Assembly: GCA_002918705.1 (NCBI GenBank)
Contig: PQKR01000001.1
Coordinates: forward strand, 372,001-436,000
Direction of reading: 5' to 3'
DNA: 64,000 bases
Origin: Escherichia sp. ESNIH1
GTDB taxonomy: Bacteria > Pseudomonadota > Gammaproteobacteria > Enterobacterales > Enterobacteriaceae
Part shown: positions 45,206 to 55,868 of the stretch, one piece after another
How the letters are laid out: the number at the start of each line of letters is the position of its first letter
Numbering within the stretch: the first letter of the stretch is position 1
Program-made: the position numbers and the translations under genes
Notes under the pieces: generated by a model
Told to the model about the DNA's origin: nothing
What the model saw: the letters and a program-made list of their open reading frames with translations, nothing else
Database searches by the model: none

Positions 45206-46519
45206 CTATAAGGATGTTTGCTTGAGTTCAGCGCGCGGCGGAATTTCTTGCGAGTTCATATCCTGCCGCAGCCAGATCCCTAAACCTAACCCCACCAGCG
45301 CCAGCGCCAGCACGTACCAGGCCGGCGCCAGCGGCGAGACGCCCATCAGCAGGGTGACCGCAATCGGCGTCAGTCCGCCAAAGATGGCGTAAGAGACGTT
45401 GTAGGAGAAGGAGATGCCGGTGAAGCGTACCTCAGCCGGGAAGGCCCGTACCATCACGTAGGGCACCGCGCCGACGACGCCGACACCCAGCCCTGCCAGG
45501 CCATAGAGCAGTGAGAGATGCTCCGGGTGCGTGCCGGCGAGGTGATAGAAGAGTCCGCTGGTGCAGGCCAGCAAGATGCTGCCGACGATAAAGGTTCTGC
45601 TGGCTCCGAAACGATCCGCCGCCAGTCCGGCCAGCAGGCAGCCAATGCAGAGCATAATGGTCGCCACGCTGTTGGCCTGCAGGGTCAGCGCCGGAGCGAG
45701 TCCATACTGCTTCTGTAGCCAGACCGGCGACATCAGGATCACCACCACGATGCAGGCGGAGAGCAGCCAGGTGAGCAGCATGGAGATCGCTACCGCCTTC
45801 TTATGTTTCACCACCACCGCCTTCACCGGCAGCTCCTGAGCCAGAGCCTTACGCTGCTGCATCTCAAGGAAGATCGGTGTCTCCTGCAGCCAGCGGCGCA
45901 GGTACATCGCCACCAGGCCAAACGCGCCGCCGAGCAGAAACGGAATACGCCAGCCATATTCGTGCAGCGTCTCCGGCGTCATCGTGCGGTTCACCACCGT
46001 TGCGACCACCGATCCAAGCAGAATACCTACGGTCAGTCCCGCCGTCAGGGTGCCACAGGCGATACCGATCCGCCGGGCAGGTACGTGCTCAGCAACAAAA
46101 ACCCATGCTCCCGGGACCTCACCGCCAATCGCCGCGCCCTGTAAAAGACGCATCAGCAGCAGAAGCAGCGGTGCGGCAATGCCGATAGAGGCATAGGTGG
46201 GCAGCAGGCCAATCGCCAGCGTCGGCACCGCCATCAGCAGAATGCTCAGAGTAAACATCTTCTTCCGCCCGACCAGATCGCCAAAGTGCGCCATGATAAT
46301 GCCGCCCAGCGGTCGCGCCAGATAGCCTGCGGCAAAGATACCGAAGGTTTGAACCTGGCGCAGCCACTCAGGGATATTCGCCGGGAAGAAGAGCGCCCCA
46401 ACGACGGCGGCAAAGAAGACGAAGATAATGAAGTCGTAAAACTCCAGCGCGCCGCCAAGGGCAGCGAGCGAGAGCGTTTTATAGTCCTGACGATTCAGCG
46501 GGCGTGCGTTTTCAGACAT
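45206..46519 (-). CDS. MHS-family MFS transporter, substrate unknown
   Basis: Metabolite:H+ symporter of the major facilitator superfamily, 437 residues with 12 predicted helices. Family marks: LGGALEFYDFIIFVFFAAVV at TM1, GYLARPLGGIIMAHFGDLVG with RKK after TM2/3, RLLQGAAIGGEVPGAWVFV and RRWLQETPIF before the central loop. It resembles E. coli YhjE/YdfJ/ProP relatives; the substrate cannot be told. Not found at this locus in E. coli, where satP and mog are neighbours, so it is an insertion next to the rpn remnant. Confidence 0.9.
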   Translation of the reverse strand: MSENARPLNRQDYKTLSLAALGGALEFYDFIIFVFFAAVVGALFFPANIPEWLRQVQTFGIFAAGYLARPLGGIIMAHFGDLVGRKKMFTLSILLMAVPTLAIGLLPTYASIGIAAPLLLLLMRLLQGAAIGGEVPGAWVFVAEHVPARRIGIACGTLTAGLTVGILLGSVVATVVNRTMTPETLHEYGWRIPFLLGGAFGLVAMYLRRWLQETPIFLEMQQRKALAQELPVKAVVVKHKKAVAISMLLTWLLSACIVVVILMSPVWLQKQYGLAPALTLQANSVATIMLCIGCLLAGLAADRFGASRTFIVGSILLACTSGLFYHLAGTHPEHLSLLYGLAGLGVGVVGAVPYVMVRAFPAEVRFTGISFSYNVSYAIFGGLTPIAVTLLMGVSPLAPAWYVLALALVGLGLGIWLRQDMNSQEIPPRAELKQTSL

Positions 46520-46656
46520 AACGAACCATGTATAAAAAGAGGTGGATGATGATATTTTACGGCTTATGTAAACTTAAAATTACTATATCGTAAAAAAATC
46601 AGCACGCCACTCTTTGGCTGGCTTATCACATGGCTTATACCAGAAAAGCCCTTTAT

Positions 46657-47244
46657 TCAGGAGATTGTTTCGCGATGGGCGCTCTTAGGGCGAAAAGCTG
46701 CTACCACCTCGGGATGGGTTTCTACATAGGGTCCCTCAAGCAACTGTAAACAATAAGGTACACTAGCAAAAATACCCGGTACGATCACCTTCCCGTCACG
46801 CTCTTTTACCCCCTCCAGCGTCTCCTGGATCGATTTCGGCTGGCCAGGAAGATTGAGGATCAGCGCCTGCTTGCGGATCACGCCCACCTGGCGCGACAGG
46901 ATCGCCGTGGGGACAAAGTGCAGGCTGATCTGTCGCATCTGTTCGCCAAAGCCGGGCATCTGGCGATCGGCCACGGCCAGCGTCGCGTCGGGCGTCACGT
47001 CCCGGCGCGCTGGCCCCGTGCCGCCAGTGGTCAGCACCAGGTGGCAGCTCATCTCATCCACCAGCTCGCACAGCGTCTGCTCGATGATCGCCTGCTCGTC
47101 TGGGATGAGGCGGGTTTCGATGGTAAAGGGGGTCGCGAGGGCGGAGGCCAGCCAGGCTTCGAGGGCGGGAATACCCTTATCCTGATAGACACCGCTGGAG
47201 GCGCGGTCAGAGACAGAGACTAAGCCGATGCGTAATGTATTCAT
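46657..47244 (-). CDS. mog: Molybdopterin adenylyltransferase
   Basis: MogA/MoaB-fold enzyme that adenylates molybdopterin before molybdenum insertion. The start MNTLRIGLVSVSDRASSG gives 195 residues as in E. coli. The substrate-binding TTGGTGPARRDVTPDAT and LPGQPKSI are present. It follows talB by about 110 bases, as in E. coli. Confidence 0.98.
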   Translation of the reverse strand: MNTLRIGLVSVSDRASSGVYQDKGIPALEAWLASALATPFTIETRLIPDEQAIIEQTLCELVDEMSCHLVLTTGGTGPARRDVTPDATLAVADRQMPGFGEQMRQISLHFVPTAILSRQVGVIRKQALILNLPGQPKSIQETLEGVKERDGKVIVPGIFASVPYCLQLLEGPYVETHPEVVAAFRPKSAHRETIS

Positions 47245-47322
47245 AGCATTTCCGTTTAAACAATATCGATACGGGAATGATACACGCAGAGGAGAACAAC
47301 AGACAGGATCGAAAAGCAGGAG

Positions 47323-47344
47323 CGTGACCGGAGGACCGGCCACG
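47323..47344 (-). terminator. Hairpin after talB
   Basis: Stem CGTGACCGG (47323-47331) with 47336-47344, one mismatch, begins 8 bases after the talB stop on the minus strand and is followed by a moderately T-rich stretch. Confidence 0.6.
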
Positions 47345-47352
47345 CAGAAGGG

Positions 47353-48306
47353 TTACAGCAGATCGCCGATCATGGTTTCCAGTTTACCCTGGTCAACGGC
47401 AAACTTACGGATACCGTCCGCCAGCTTGTCTACCGCCATCGGATCCTGGTTGTGTTCCCACAGGAACTCAGCTTCGGTGATGCGTTCCGGACGCGCTTTC
47501 ACTTCGCCGCTGAAGGAGAGCTTACGCTCAACCGTCCCTTCGCTCTCTGCCAGCTCTTTCAGCAGCGCAGGGGCGATGGTCAGGCGGTCGCAACCTGCCA
47601 GCTCAATGATCTCACCGACGTTACGGAAGCTTGCACCCATTACTACGGTCTCGTAGCCGTGCTGCTTATAGTATTCGTAGATTTCAGTAACGGAGACCAC
47701 GCCCGGATCTTCAGAGGCCGCGTACTCTTTTTTGTCGGTGTTGGACTTGTACCAGTCAAGAATACGGCCCACAAACGGTGAAATCAGGAACACGCCCGCT
47801 TCCGCACAGGCACGCGCCTGGGCGAAGGAGAACAGCAGGGTCAGGTTACAGTTGATGCCCTCTTTCTCCAGCTGCTCAGCGGCACGAATGCCCTGCCAGG
47901 TGGAAGCCAGCTTGATCAGGATGCGATCGTTGCTGATGCCTGCGTCGTTGTAGAGCTTGATCAGGCGTTTGGCCTTGGCAATGGAGCCTTCGGTGTCATA
48001 GGAGAGACGCGCGTCCACTTCGGTAGAGATACGGCCCGGTACCAGCTTCAGGATCTCCAGACCGATGTTCACCGCCAGCTTGTCAGAGGCGTCAACGATC
48101 TGCTGCGCGCGGTCGCTGCTCTGGCTTTTTGCCCACGTCACGGCGTCGTCAATCAGCTTGCGGTATTCAGGGATCTGGGCTGCGTTAAGGATCAGAGAAG
48201 GGTTGGTTGTAGCATCCTGCGGCTGATACAGCTTCATTGCCGCGATGTCTCCAGTGTCGGCCACCACGGTGGTGAACTGACGCAGGGAGGTCAATTTATC
48301 CGTCAT
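47353..48306 (-). CDS. talB: Transaldolase B
   Basis: Pentose-phosphate pathway aldolase transferring dihydroxyacetone units between sedoheptulose 7-phosphate and glyceraldehyde 3-phosphate. The start [19 protein letters not shown] gives 317 residues, equal to E. coli TalB. The Schiff-base Lys is in [18 protein letters not shown], and [10 protein letters not shown] is near the N terminus. Confidence 0.99.
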   Translation of the reverse strand: MTDKLTSLRQFTTVVADTGDIAAMKLYQPQDATTNPSLILNAAQIPEYRKLIDDAVTWAKSQSSDRAQQIVDASDKLAVNIGLEILKLVPGRISTEVDARLSYDTEGSIAKAKRLIKLYNDAGISNDRILIKLASTWQGIRAAEQLEKEGINCNLTLLFSFAQARACAEAGVFLISPFVGRILDWYKSNTDKKEYAASEDPGVVSVTEIYEYYKQHGYETVVMGASFRNVGEIIELAGCDRLTIAPALLKELAESEGTVERKLSFSGEVKARPERITEAEFLWEHNQDPMAVDKLADGIRKFAVDQGKLETMIGDLL

Positions 48307-48499
48307 AATCGTGTTTCTCTTTAAACAGCTTGTTAGGGGGATGTAACCGGTCTTCCCTGATGATATCACGACGCACTGTCAGCGCAACCGCAGACAGTGC
48401 CCAAAGCTGGAGTATGCTAGACTCGGTCAACGACGCGTTGCGCCGCCGCAAAATGGCAGCGTTTACACTGGCTTATCGGCATGAACAAGAGGAATGTGA

Positions 48500-49930
48500 A
48501 TGCCAGATTTTTTCCTGTTTATCAATGAAATACTCTGGGGCTCGGTGATGATCTACCTGCTTATGGGAGCAGGGATCTGGTTCACCGTGCGCACGGGGTT
48601 TATTCAGTTTCGCTACCTACGCCACGTCGGCAAAAGTCTGAAAAATAGCGTGACGCCCCAGCCTGGCGGATTAACCTCATTCCAGGCGCTCTGCACCAGC
48701 CTCGCGGCGCGCGTTGGCAGCGGCAACCTGGTCGGCGTGGCGCTGGCGATCTCTGCCGGGGGACCAGGCGCGGTGTTCTGGATGTGGGTCTCCGCGCTGA
48801 TCGGCATGGCAACCGCCTTTGCTGAATGCGCTCTGGCGCAGCTCTATAAAGAGCGTGACGAACATAATCAGTTTCGCGGCGGCCCCGCCTGGTATATTAC
48901 CCGCGGCCTGGGCATGCGCTGGATGGGCATCGTATTCGCCCTCTTCCTGCTGCTGGTCTACGGCCTCATTTTTAACACCGTCCAGTCCAACGCGGTGGTC
49001 CACGCCCTGCGCTATGCCTGGGAGATACCCGAGCTGCTTAGCGGGCTGCTTCTGGCTACTGCCACGCTGCTGGCGATTATGCTCGGCATTCGCGGCGTTG
49101 CCCGCATCATGCAGTGGCTGGTCCCGATAATGACGCTGATATGGGTGCTCGCCAGCCTGCTGATCAGCGCCTGGCATGTTGAACAGCTGCCCGGCATCGC
49201 CAGCACCATCTTCCGGTGCGCCTTCGGCTGGCACGAGGCGGCGGCAGGCGCGCTCGGCTATACCGTTAGCCAGGCACTGACCAGCGGCTTTCAGCGCGGC
49301 ATGCTGTCGAACGAGGCGGGAATGGGCACGACGCCCAATGCCGCGGCCGCGGCGGCATCGTGGCCTCCCCATCCGGCCGCGCAAGGGATCGTGCAGATGA
49401 TCGGCGTCTTTACCGATACCATTATCGTCTGCACTGCCAGCGCGCTCATCGTTCTGCTGGCCAATGAGTCGGCGGCACATACCCCCCTCAACGGCATTGA
49501 GCTCGTTCAGCAGGCGATGGTCTCTCTGACCGGCAGCTGGGCCGCCGGTTTCGTTGCCGTTATTACCGTGTTGTTTGCCTTTTCCACCATCGTGGTGAAC
49601 TACATCTATGCCGAAAATAATCTGATCTTTCTGCGCCTGCACAGCAAACGCAACCTCTGGCTGATGCGTGCCGGCACGCTGCTGATGGTGATGATAGGCT
49701 CGCTGCTGAGCCTGCCGATGGTCTGGCAGCTGGCAGACGTCATAATGGCGCTGATGGCGATTGTTAACCTCAGCGCCATCCTGCTGCTGTCGCCGGTGGT
49801 GCGAATTATTGCCAATGACTATCTGCGTCAGCGCAGGCTGGGGGTGCGGCCGGTGTTTGATCCCCAGCGCTATCCGGAGATCCAACGCCAGCTGGCACCC
49901 GGTGCGTGGGACAATCTGCCAGACGGCTAG
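48500..49930 (+). CDS. yaaJ: Alanine/glycine:cation symporter family protein YaaJ
   Basis: AGCS-family sodium/amino-acid symporter, 476 residues with about 10-11 helices, equal to E. coli YaaJ in length. Visible are TVRTGFIQFRYLRH, ARVGSGNLVGVALAIS, FRGGPAWYITRGLG, GMLSNEAGMGTTPNAAA and IYAENNLIFL. Divergent from talB; yaaA follows 94 bases later. Confidence 0.95.
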   Translation: MPDFFLFINEILWGSVMIYLLMGAGIWFTVRTGFIQFRYLRHVGKSLKNSVTPQPGGLTSFQALCTSLAARVGSGNLVGVALAISAGGPGAVFWMWVSALIGMATAFAECALAQLYKERDEHNQFRGGPAWYITRGLGMRWMGIVFALFLLLVYGLIFNTVQSNAVVHALRYAWEIPELLSGLLLATATLLAIMLGIRGVARIMQWLVPIMTLIWVLASLLISAWHVEQLPGIASTIFRCAFGWHEAAAGALGYTVSQALTSGFQRGMLSNEAGMGTTPNAAAAAASWPPHPAAQGIVQMIGVFTDTIIVCTASALIVLLANESAAHTPLNGIELVQQAMVSLTGSWAAGFVAVITVLFAFSTIVVNYIYAENNLIFLRLHSKRNLWLMRAGTLLMVMIGSLLSLPMVWQLADVIMALMAIVNLSAILLLSPVVRIIANDYLRQRRLGVRPVFDPQRYPEIQRQLAPGAWDNLPDG

Positions 49931-50024
49931 GCTATCAATCGCAACTATCGATCAACGCAGGCGCTTTTTTTGCTACAGTCCGTTTTTTGCTAAAGTCTGC
50001 GCAAATTTTCCCTAAGGAGTGGAC

Positions 50025-50798
50025 ATGCTGATCCTGATCTCGCCGGCCAAGACGCTGGATTACCAAAGCCCGCTGGCCACCCAGCGCTATACGCAGCCGG
50101 TGCTGCTGGACCATTCCCAGCAGCTGATTGACGTCGCCCGCCAGCTCTCCGCGCCGCAAATCAAGACCCTGATGGGCATCAGCGATAAGCTGGCCGATCT
50201 CAACGCGACCCGCTTCCACGACTGGCAGCCGGACTTCACTCCTGACAACGCCCGTCAGGCTATCCTGGCCTTTAAGGGCGACGTCTATGCCGGTATGCAG
50301 GCCGAGACCTTCAGCGAGGACGACTTTACCTTCGCCCAGCAGCACCTGCGGATGCTCTCAGGTCTCTACGGCGTGCTGCGTCCCCTTGACTTAATGCAGC
50401 CCTACCGTCTGGAGATGGGCATACGCCTGCAAAACCCTAAAGGCAGCGATCTCTATCAGTTCTGGGGTGAGACCATCACCACTACGCTAAACGAGGCGCT
50501 GGCGGCCCAGGGGGATAACATTATTGTTAACCTGGCGTCGGATGAGTATTTCCGGGCGGTGAAGCCGAAGCTGCTTGCAGGCGAGATTGTAAAACCGGTC
50601 TTTCTTGATGAGAAAAACGGTACCTTTAAGGTGATCAGCTTCTATGCGAAAAAAGCGCGCGGGCTAATGAGCCGCTACATTATTGAAAACCGCCTGACGA
50701 CGCTCGATCAGCTCAAGGCGTTTGATGTTGATGGCTACGTTTTTGATGAAGAGGCGTCGCAAAAGAACGAGCTGGTCTTTAAGCGTAGCGAACGTTAA
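50025..50798 (+). CDS. yaaA: Peroxide stress protein YaaA (UPF0246)
   Basis: OxyR-regulated in E. coli, YaaA lowers free intracellular iron and so limits Fenton damage during peroxide stress. The 257-residue protein starts [14 protein letters not shown], with AAGGAG close upstream; the in-frame GTG two codons earlier is rejected. Typical stretches are [26 protein letters not shown] and INLAS-like VNLASDEYF. It is convergent with yaaX. Confidence 0.96.
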   Translation: MLILISPAKTLDYQSPLATQRYTQPVLLDHSQQLIDVARQLSAPQIKTLMGISDKLADLNATRFHDWQPDFTPDNARQAILAFKGDVYAGMQAETFSEDDFTFAQQHLRMLSGLYGVLRPLDLMQPYRLEMGIRLQNPKGSDLYQFWGETITTTLNEALAAQGDNIIVNLASDEYFRAVKPKLLAGEIVKPVFLDEKNGTFKVISFYAKKARGLMSRYIIENRLTTLDQLKAFDVDGYVFDEEASQKNELVFKRSER

Positions 50799-50801
50799 AA
50801 G

Positions 50802-50835
50802 CAGCGCCGCGAGCGCTAAGCGCCCCGCGACGCTG
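50802..50835. terminator. Hairpin between convergent yaaA and yaaX
   Basis: Nested GC-rich inverted repeats (CAGCG/CGCTG outside, GCGCT/AGCGC inside) fill the gap between the two stop codons and probably serve both genes. Confidence 0.6.
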
Positions 50836-50841
50836 TCGTGA

Positions 50842-51138
50842 TTAATGGCGGTGATGGTCCGGGTCATGGCCCAGATGGCGGCCGTTATCGTGACGCTCAA
50901 AGTCACGATGGTCCGGACGGTGTGGCTGCCAGCGGTTTTCTCGCCACTCGTAGTGTTTTTTCCAGTAGCTATGGTCACGCCAGTGGCCGCCGTCCCAGTA
51001 GTTGCCGCTGTTGTCGCGATCGCCAATCTGCAGTTTTACCGAAGGGAGCAGGGTTAGCTCTGCCGCCTGGGCCGCCATTGGGGCGATGGCCAGCATGGAG
51101 AGAGCGAGGATCAGAGGTTTTAAAATGGGCTTCAACAT
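50842..51138 (-). CDS. yaaX: DUF2502 periplasmic protein YaaX
   Basis: A 98-residue secreted protein of unknown function, equal to E. coli YaaX in length. It has a signal peptide ([17 protein letters not shown]), the conserved [20 protein letters not shown] and [17 protein letters not shown], and a His/Asp-rich tail (DPDHHRH) that could bind metal. GGAG precedes the ATG. In E. coli it lies between yaaA and thrC; here the next gene is deoD. Confidence 0.93.
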   Translation of the reverse strand: MLKPILKPLILALSMLAIAPMAAQAAELTLLPSVKLQIGDRDNSGNYWDGGHWRDHSYWKKHYEWRENRWQPHRPDHRDFERHDNGRHLGHDPDHHRH

Positions 51139-51309
51139 GGGTAACTCCTTACTTCTTTTGTGGCCCGTTATGGGCTGATGTAAGAAGATTACGTAATTCG
51201 TTATCGAGTTGTTATTCTCTGCAATCCTAATCTCTAAGTGACCGCATTTATTGGGAATTTCTGCTTTTTCTCTGCAAAATTCCTGCACATTTTCTTCATA
51301 TTTGGCCGT

Positions 51310-51349
51310 AAAAAAGCCGGGGCGCTTTTCGTGAACGACGCTCCCGGCT
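51310..51349 (-). terminator. Rho-independent terminator of the deo operon
   Basis: Stem AGCCGGG (51315-51321) with CCCGGCT (51343-51349), followed on the minus strand by a T-run at 51310-51315; it starts 11 bases after the deoD stop. Confidence 0.9.
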
Positions 51350-51359
51350 TATGTACAGC

Positions 51360-52079
51360 TTACTCTTTATCGCCCAGCAGTACGGACTCCAGCGCGATCT
51401 TGATCATATCGTTAAAGGTCGTCTGACGCTCGGCAGCGGTAGTCTGCTCATGGGTACGGATATGGTCGGAAACGGTGCAGATAGTCAGCGCTTTCGCCCC
51501 GAATTCCGCCGCTACGCCGTAGATCCCCGCCGCTTCCATCTCCACGCCGAGAATGCCATATTTTTCCATCACGTCGAACATGGTCGGATCCGGCGTGTAG
51601 AAGAGATCGGCAGAGAAGATGTTGCCGACGCGAGCGTCAACGCCCAGCGCTTTAGCCGCGTCTACCGCGTTACGCACCATGTCAAAATCAGCAATCGCCG
51701 CGAAGTCGTGATCCTTAAAGCGCAGACGGTTTACCTTGGAGTCGGTGCAGGCACCCATGCCAATCACGACGTCACGCAGCTTAACGTCAGCGCGTACCGC
51801 ACCGCAGGAGCCTACGCGGATGATCTTCTTCACGCCAAAATCGGTGATCAGCTCTTTGGTGTAGATAGAGCAGGACGGAATACCCATGCCGTGGCCCATC
51901 ACGGAGATTTTACGGCCTTTGTAGGTACCGGTATAGCCCAGCATACCGCGCACGTTATTTACTTCGCGTACCTCTTCGAGGAAGGTTTCCGCGATATGTT
52001 TAGCACGCAGCGGATCGCCCGGCATCAGCACAACGTCAGCGAAGTCGCCCATTTCGGCATTAATGTGGGGAGTTGCCAT
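51360..52079 (-). CDS. deoD: Purine nucleoside phosphorylase DeoD
   Basis: Hexameric phosphorylase that cleaves purine (deoxy)ribonucleosides with phosphate. The start [19 protein letters not shown] gives 239 residues as in E. coli. Active-site blocks: [37 protein letters not shown] and VSDHIRTHE. It is last in deoCABD. Confidence 0.99.
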   Translation of the reverse strand: MATPHINAEMGDFADVVLMPGDPLRAKHIAETFLEEVREVNNVRGMLGYTGTYKGRKISVMGHGMGIPSCSIYTKELITDFGVKKIIRVGSCGAVRADVKLRDVVIGMGACTDSKVNRLRFKDHDFAAIADFDMVRNAVDAAKALGVDARVGNIFSADLFYTPDPTMFDVMEKYGILGVEMEAAGIYGVAAEFGAKALTICTVSDHIRTHEQTTAAERQTTFNDMIKIALESVLLGDKE

Positions 52080-52105
52080 TTTCATTCCTTTTTATACATT
52101 TTTGC

Positions 52106-52174
52106 GCCGGATGGCGGCTACGCCTTATCCGGCTTACAGGATCCGAAGGCCCGGCACGCGCAGCGCCGCCGGGC
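52106..52174. repeat. Pair of REP palindromes between deoB and deoD
   Basis: REP units at 52106-52137 (GCCGGATGGCGG to TATCCGGCTTAC) and 52149-52174 (GCCCGGCACGCG to GCCGCCGGGC) within the operon, likely affecting relative mRNA stability. Confidence 0.85.
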
Positions 52175-52181
52175 AAAAGCA

Positions 52182-53405
52182 TTACAGCATGTTTTTGCCA
52201 TATTCCATTGGCGACGTACCGAAGTACGATGCCAGCGTCTGGCCGATATCCGCGAAGGTGTCACGGTGGCCCAGCGAGCCAGGCTTGACGCTCGGGCCGT
52301 AGATTAGCACCGGGATATGCTCGCGGGTGTGGTCCGTACCGGTCCAGGTCGGGTCGCAGCCGTGGTCAGCGGTGAAGATGATGATGTCACCCTCCTCTAC
52401 CAGGGCTAACAGCTCCGGCATACGGCGGTCGAACAGCTCAAGGCCGCCCGCATAGCCCGCAACGTCGCGACGGTGCCCCCAGGTAGAGTCGAAGTCAACG
52501 AAGTTGGTAAACACGATGGTGTTATCACCCGCTTCCTTCATCTCTTTAACGGTAGCGTCAAACAGCGCGTCCAGGCCGGTGGCTTTCACTTTTTTGGTGA
52601 TACCGACGTGGGCATAGATATCGGCGATTTTACCTACCGATACGACATGGCCATCTTTCTCTTCCACCAGCTTCTGCAGAATGGTCGGCGCCGGCGGCTC
52701 TACCGCCAGATCGTGACGGTTACCGGTACGCTGGAAGTTACCCGCCTTGTCGCCAACAAACGGACGCGCAATAACGCGGCCGATGTTGTAGCCGCCTTCG
52801 GTTAGCTCTTCACGGGCGATTTCACACAGCGCGTAGAGCTTATCCAGACCATAGGTCTCTTCATGGCAGGCAATCTGGAATACCGAGTCCGCTGAGGTAT
52901 AGAAAATCGGCTTGCCGGTTTTCATATGCTCTTCACCGAGCTGATCCAGAATGACCGTCCCGGAGGAGTGACAGTTGCCCAGGTAACCCGGTAATCCGGC
53001 GCGCTCTACCAGCTTGTCGAGCAGTTCCTGTGGGAAGCTGTTCTCGGTGTCGGAGAAGTAGCCCCAGTCAAAGAGAACCGGCACGCCGGCAATCTCCCAG
53101 TGGCCCGACGGCGTATCTTTCCCGGAGGAGAGCTCGTGCGCCCATGCGTAAGCGCCAGCGATCTCTGCGTTACCGTCCATCCCCGCAGGAATGGTTCCGG
53201 TTGAGCCTTCATGCGCTTTTGCCAGGCCCAGACGGGTTAAATTAGGCAGGTTTAGCGGGCCCTGGCGACCCGTGTTAGCTTCGCCTTTGGCACAGGCTTC
53301 GGCAATATGGCCGAGCGTATCAGAGCCTGCATCGCCAAAACGTTCCGCATCTTCGGTAGCGCCGATGCCGAAAGAGTCCAGCACCATAATAAATGCACGT
53401 TTCAT
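52182..53405 (-). CDS. deoB: Phosphopentomutase
   Basis: Manganese-dependent alkaline-phosphatase-fold mutase converting (deoxy)ribose 1-phosphate to 5-phosphate. The 407 residues show metal-binding [19 protein letters not shown] near the N terminus and [20 protein letters not shown] near the C terminus; PSGHWEIAG is the substrate region. It is separated by 50 bases from deoA. Confidence 0.99.
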   Translation of the reverse strand: MKRAFIMVLDSFGIGATEDAERFGDAGSDTLGHIAEACAKGEANTGRQGPLNLPNLTRLGLAKAHEGSTGTIPAGMDGNAEIAGAYAWAHELSSGKDTPSGHWEIAGVPVLFDWGYFSDTENSFPQELLDKLVERAGLPGYLGNCHSSGTVILDQLGEEHMKTGKPIFYTSADSVFQIACHEETYGLDKLYALCEIAREELTEGGYNIGRVIARPFVGDKAGNFQRTGNRHDLAVEPPAPTILQKLVEEKDGHVVSVGKIADIYAHVGITKKVKATGLDALFDATVKEMKEAGDNTIVFTNFVDFDSTWGHRRDVAGYAGGLELFDRRMPELLALVEEGDIIIFTADHGCDPTWTGTDHTREHIPVLIYGPSVKPGSLGHRDTFADIGQTLASYFGTSPMEYGKNML

Positions 53406-53455
53406 ATTTTCTCCGTACTAGTGCTTCATAAAAAATCGATCAGATCAGTATACAG

Positions 53456-54778
53456 CTATTCAGTAATACGACGATAGACGGTTGGCGTGGTTTCGGGAGC
53501 TTGATCGTCTAACGTCACGGCGGACTTCACGGCCTTCGCCGCTTCCTGCCAGCTGGCCTCGTCTTTGGCGTGGATCACCGCCAGCGGCCGCTGGCCGTCA
53601 ACGCTGTCGCCCAGACGCGCCATATCGGTGAAGCCCACGCTGTAGTCAATGCTGTCAGAGGCCTGGCGACGACCGCCGCCCATCGACACCACCGCCATGC
53701 CCAGCGCACGGGTATCCATCGCCGAGACAAACCCTTCGGTATCGGCGTAGACCGCCTTGCTGAGGGTCGCCGTCGGCAGGTACTTCGCGTAGTTCTCGAC
53801 GAAGTCAGCCGGGCCTTTTTGCGCGGCTACCATCCGGCCAAACACCTCTGCCGCTTTGCCGTTATCCAGTACCGCCTGCAGCTGCTGGCGAGCATCGGCA
53901 TCGTCACGGGCAAGCTTGCCGGAGATCAGCATCTCCACGCACAGCGCCATAGTGACATCGAGCAGGCGCGGGTTGCGGTACTCGCCGGTAAGGAACTGCA
54001 CCGCCTCACGCACTTCTACCGCGTTACCGGCGCTGGAGGCCAGAACCTGGTTCATATCGGTCAGCAGAGCCGTGGTGCGTACGCCCGCGCCGTTGGCGAC
54101 GCCGACGATAGCTTCGGCCAGCGCGGCGGAAAGTTCATAGGTAGGCATAAACGCCCCGCTGCCCACTTTCACATCCATCACCAGCGCATCCAGCCCTTCG
54201 GCCAGCTTTTTCGCCAGAATGGAGGCGGTGATCAGCGGAATAGAGTCAACCGTGGCGGTAATGTCGCGGGTAGCGTAGAAGCGCTTGTCCGCTGGCGCGA
54301 GAGAGCTGGTCTGCCCGATGATCGCGACGCCAACGTCCTTGATAATGTCCCGGAAGCGGCTGTCGCTCGGGAAGATGTCAAAACCAGGGATGGCCTCCAG
54401 CTTGTCGAGGGTGCCACCGGTGTGGCCCAGACCGCGTCCGGAGATCATCGGTACGTAGCCGCCGCAGGCTGCCACCATTGGACCGAGCATCAGGGAGGTC
54501 ACGTCGCCCACGCCGCCGGTAGAGTGCTTATCAACAATCGGGCCGTTCAGGCTGAGGCTTTTCCAGTCCAGCACCGTACCCGAATCGCGCATCGCCATCG
54601 TCAGGGAGACGCGCTCCGGCATGGCCATGTCGTGGAAAAAGATGGTCATTGCCAGCGCGGCGATCTGACCTTCTGAAACGGTGTTATCACGAATGCCGTT
54701 GATAAAAAAGCGAATCTCTTCGTCGCTGAGGGCGTGGCCATCGCGTTTTTTTCGAATAATTTCTTGAGCGAGAAACAA
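53456..54778 (-). CDS. deoA: Thymidine phosphorylase
   Basis: Cleaves thymidine to thymine and deoxyribose 1-phosphate. Translation is placed at TTG (54778), which is the E. coli start and gives 440 residues beginning [14 protein letters not shown]. Signature: [15 protein letters not shown] and [16 protein letters not shown], with the phosphate loop. An upstream in-frame ATG would extend it through a REP element and is rejected. Confidence 0.98.
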   Translation of the reverse strand: MFLAQEIIRKKRDGHALSDEEIRFFINGIRDNTVSEGQIAALAMTIFFHDMAMPERVSLTMAMRDSGTVLDWKSLSLNGPIVDKHSTGGVGDVTSLMLGPMVAACGGYVPMISGRGLGHTGGTLDKLEAIPGFDIFPSDSRFRDIIKDVGVAIIGQTSSLAPADKRFYATRDITATVDSIPLITASILAKKLAEGLDALVMDVKVGSGAFMPTYELSAALAEAIVGVANGAGVRTTALLTDMNQVLASSAGNAVEVREAVQFLTGEYRNPRLLDVTMALCVEMLISGKLARDDADARQQLQAVLDNGKAAEVFGRMVAAQKGPADFVENYAKYLPTATLSKAVYADTEGFVSAMDTRALGMAVVSMGGGRRQASDSIDYSVGFTDMARLGDSVDGQRPLAVIHAKDEASWQEAAKAVKSAVTLDDQAPETTPTVYRRITE

Positions 54779-54820
54779 GGTAACCCCCTTGATGAGCTGG
54801 CGCGAAGGCCACCGGCATAC

Positions 54821-54850
54821 GCCCGATGGCGCTCCGCTTATCGGGCCTAC
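54821..54850. repeat. REP palindrome between deoC and deoA
   Basis: GCCCGATGGCGC to TATCGGGCCTAC, a single REP unit just upstream of deoA. Confidence 0.85.
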
Positions 54851-54871
54851 GGAGAGGCCCAACGGTGTTGA

Positions 54872-55651
54872 TTAATAGCTGCTTGCGCTTTTGCCGTCGC
54901 CGTGGCCGAGGGCCTTCAGCAGGCTCGCCAGCAGGCTGGATGCGCCAAAGCGGTAGTGGCGTGCGTCAGCCCACTCAGCACCGAACAGCTGGTCGGCGAT
55001 GGCGAGGAACTGCGCGGCATCTTCCGCCGTGCGTACGCCGCCTGCCGGTTTGAAGCCTACGGTTTTCTCGACGCCCAGATCGCGGATGGTTTCCAGCATA
55101 ATGCGCGCGCTCTCTGGGGTAGCGTTAACCGGCACTTTACCGGTGGACGTTTTGATGAAGTCCGCGCCCGCCTTGATAGCGATCTCAGAGGCTTTACGGA
55201 TCAGCGCCTCCTCTTTCAGCTCGCCGGTCTCAATGATCACCTTCAGCAGCACGTTAGCTTCAGCACAGGCGGCTTTACAGGCCTGCACCAGATCGAAACC
55301 GACCTGCTCGTTACCAGCGATCAGCGCCCGATAAGGGAACACCACATCTACCTCGTCCGCGCCGTAGGCGATAGCCGCGCGCGTCTCTGCCAGCGCGATC
55401 TCGATATCGTCATTGCCGTGCGGGAAGTTGGTGACCGTCGCGATGCGGATCTCCGGCGTGCCCTGCTCTTTCAGCGTCTTACGCGCAATCGGAATAAAGC
55501 GCGGGTAGATGCAGATAGCCGCGGTGTTGCCCACCGGGGTTTTTGCCTGGTGACACAGAGCGATCACTTTCGCATCGGTGTCATCGTCGTTCAGGGTGGT
55601 CAAATCCATCAGTTGCAATGCACGCAGGCTGCTTGCAGTTAAATCAGTCAT
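54872..55651 (-). CDS. deoC: Deoxyribose-phosphate aldolase
   Basis: Class I aldolase splitting deoxyribose 5-phosphate into acetaldehyde and glyceraldehyde 3-phosphate; 259 residues as in E. coli. The Schiff-base Lys is in [14 protein letters not shown], and the second catalytic Lys in [15 protein letters not shown]. It ends at the typical C-terminal SSY. First gene of the deo operon. Confidence 0.99.
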   Translation of the reverse strand: MTDLTASSLRALQLMDLTTLNDDDTDAKVIALCHQAKTPVGNTAAICIYPRFIPIARKTLKEQGTPEIRIATVTNFPHGNDDIEIALAETRAAIAYGADEVDVVFPYRALIAGNEQVGFDLVQACKAACAEANVLLKVIIETGELKEEALIRKASEIAIKAGADFIKTSTGKVPVNATPESARIMLETIRDLGVEKTVGFKPAGGVRTAEDAAQFLAIADQLFGAEWADARHYRFGASSLLASLLKALGHGDGKSASSY

Positions 55652-55709
55652 AACACTCTCCAGAAGCTGAAGACGGCGTTTGCCGGTTCATCGGTTAACC
55701 GGGCGGGTC

Positions 55710-55868
55710 TGTTACTATTCTAACATCCTCCCGCCACGACACTTCGACACACATCACAGTTAATGAAAACGTCATGCAAAGTTGCACAATATTATTGTGA
55801 AGTACGTCACTATCTACGCCGTTCATTACCGAGCGGTCCGGAACGGCTGGCATGTTATAATTCTAACA
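55710..55868 (-). promoter_or_regulatory. deo operon control region: two DeoR operators, CRP/CytR sites
   Basis: DeoR-type 16-bp palindromes occur at 55710-55725 (minus strand TGTTAGAATAGTAACA) and 55853-55868 (TGTTAGAATTATAACA). Between them on the minus strand are two CRP-like sites: GTGACGTACTTCACAA near 55795-55813 and AACTGTGATGTGTGTCGAAG near 55736-55758, with TGCAA/TTGCA CytR-type half sites between. This is the deoP2 arrangement of E. coli; TTGGCA and TATAAC around the upstream operator could form P1. The operators are 143 bases apart. Confidence 0.8.
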
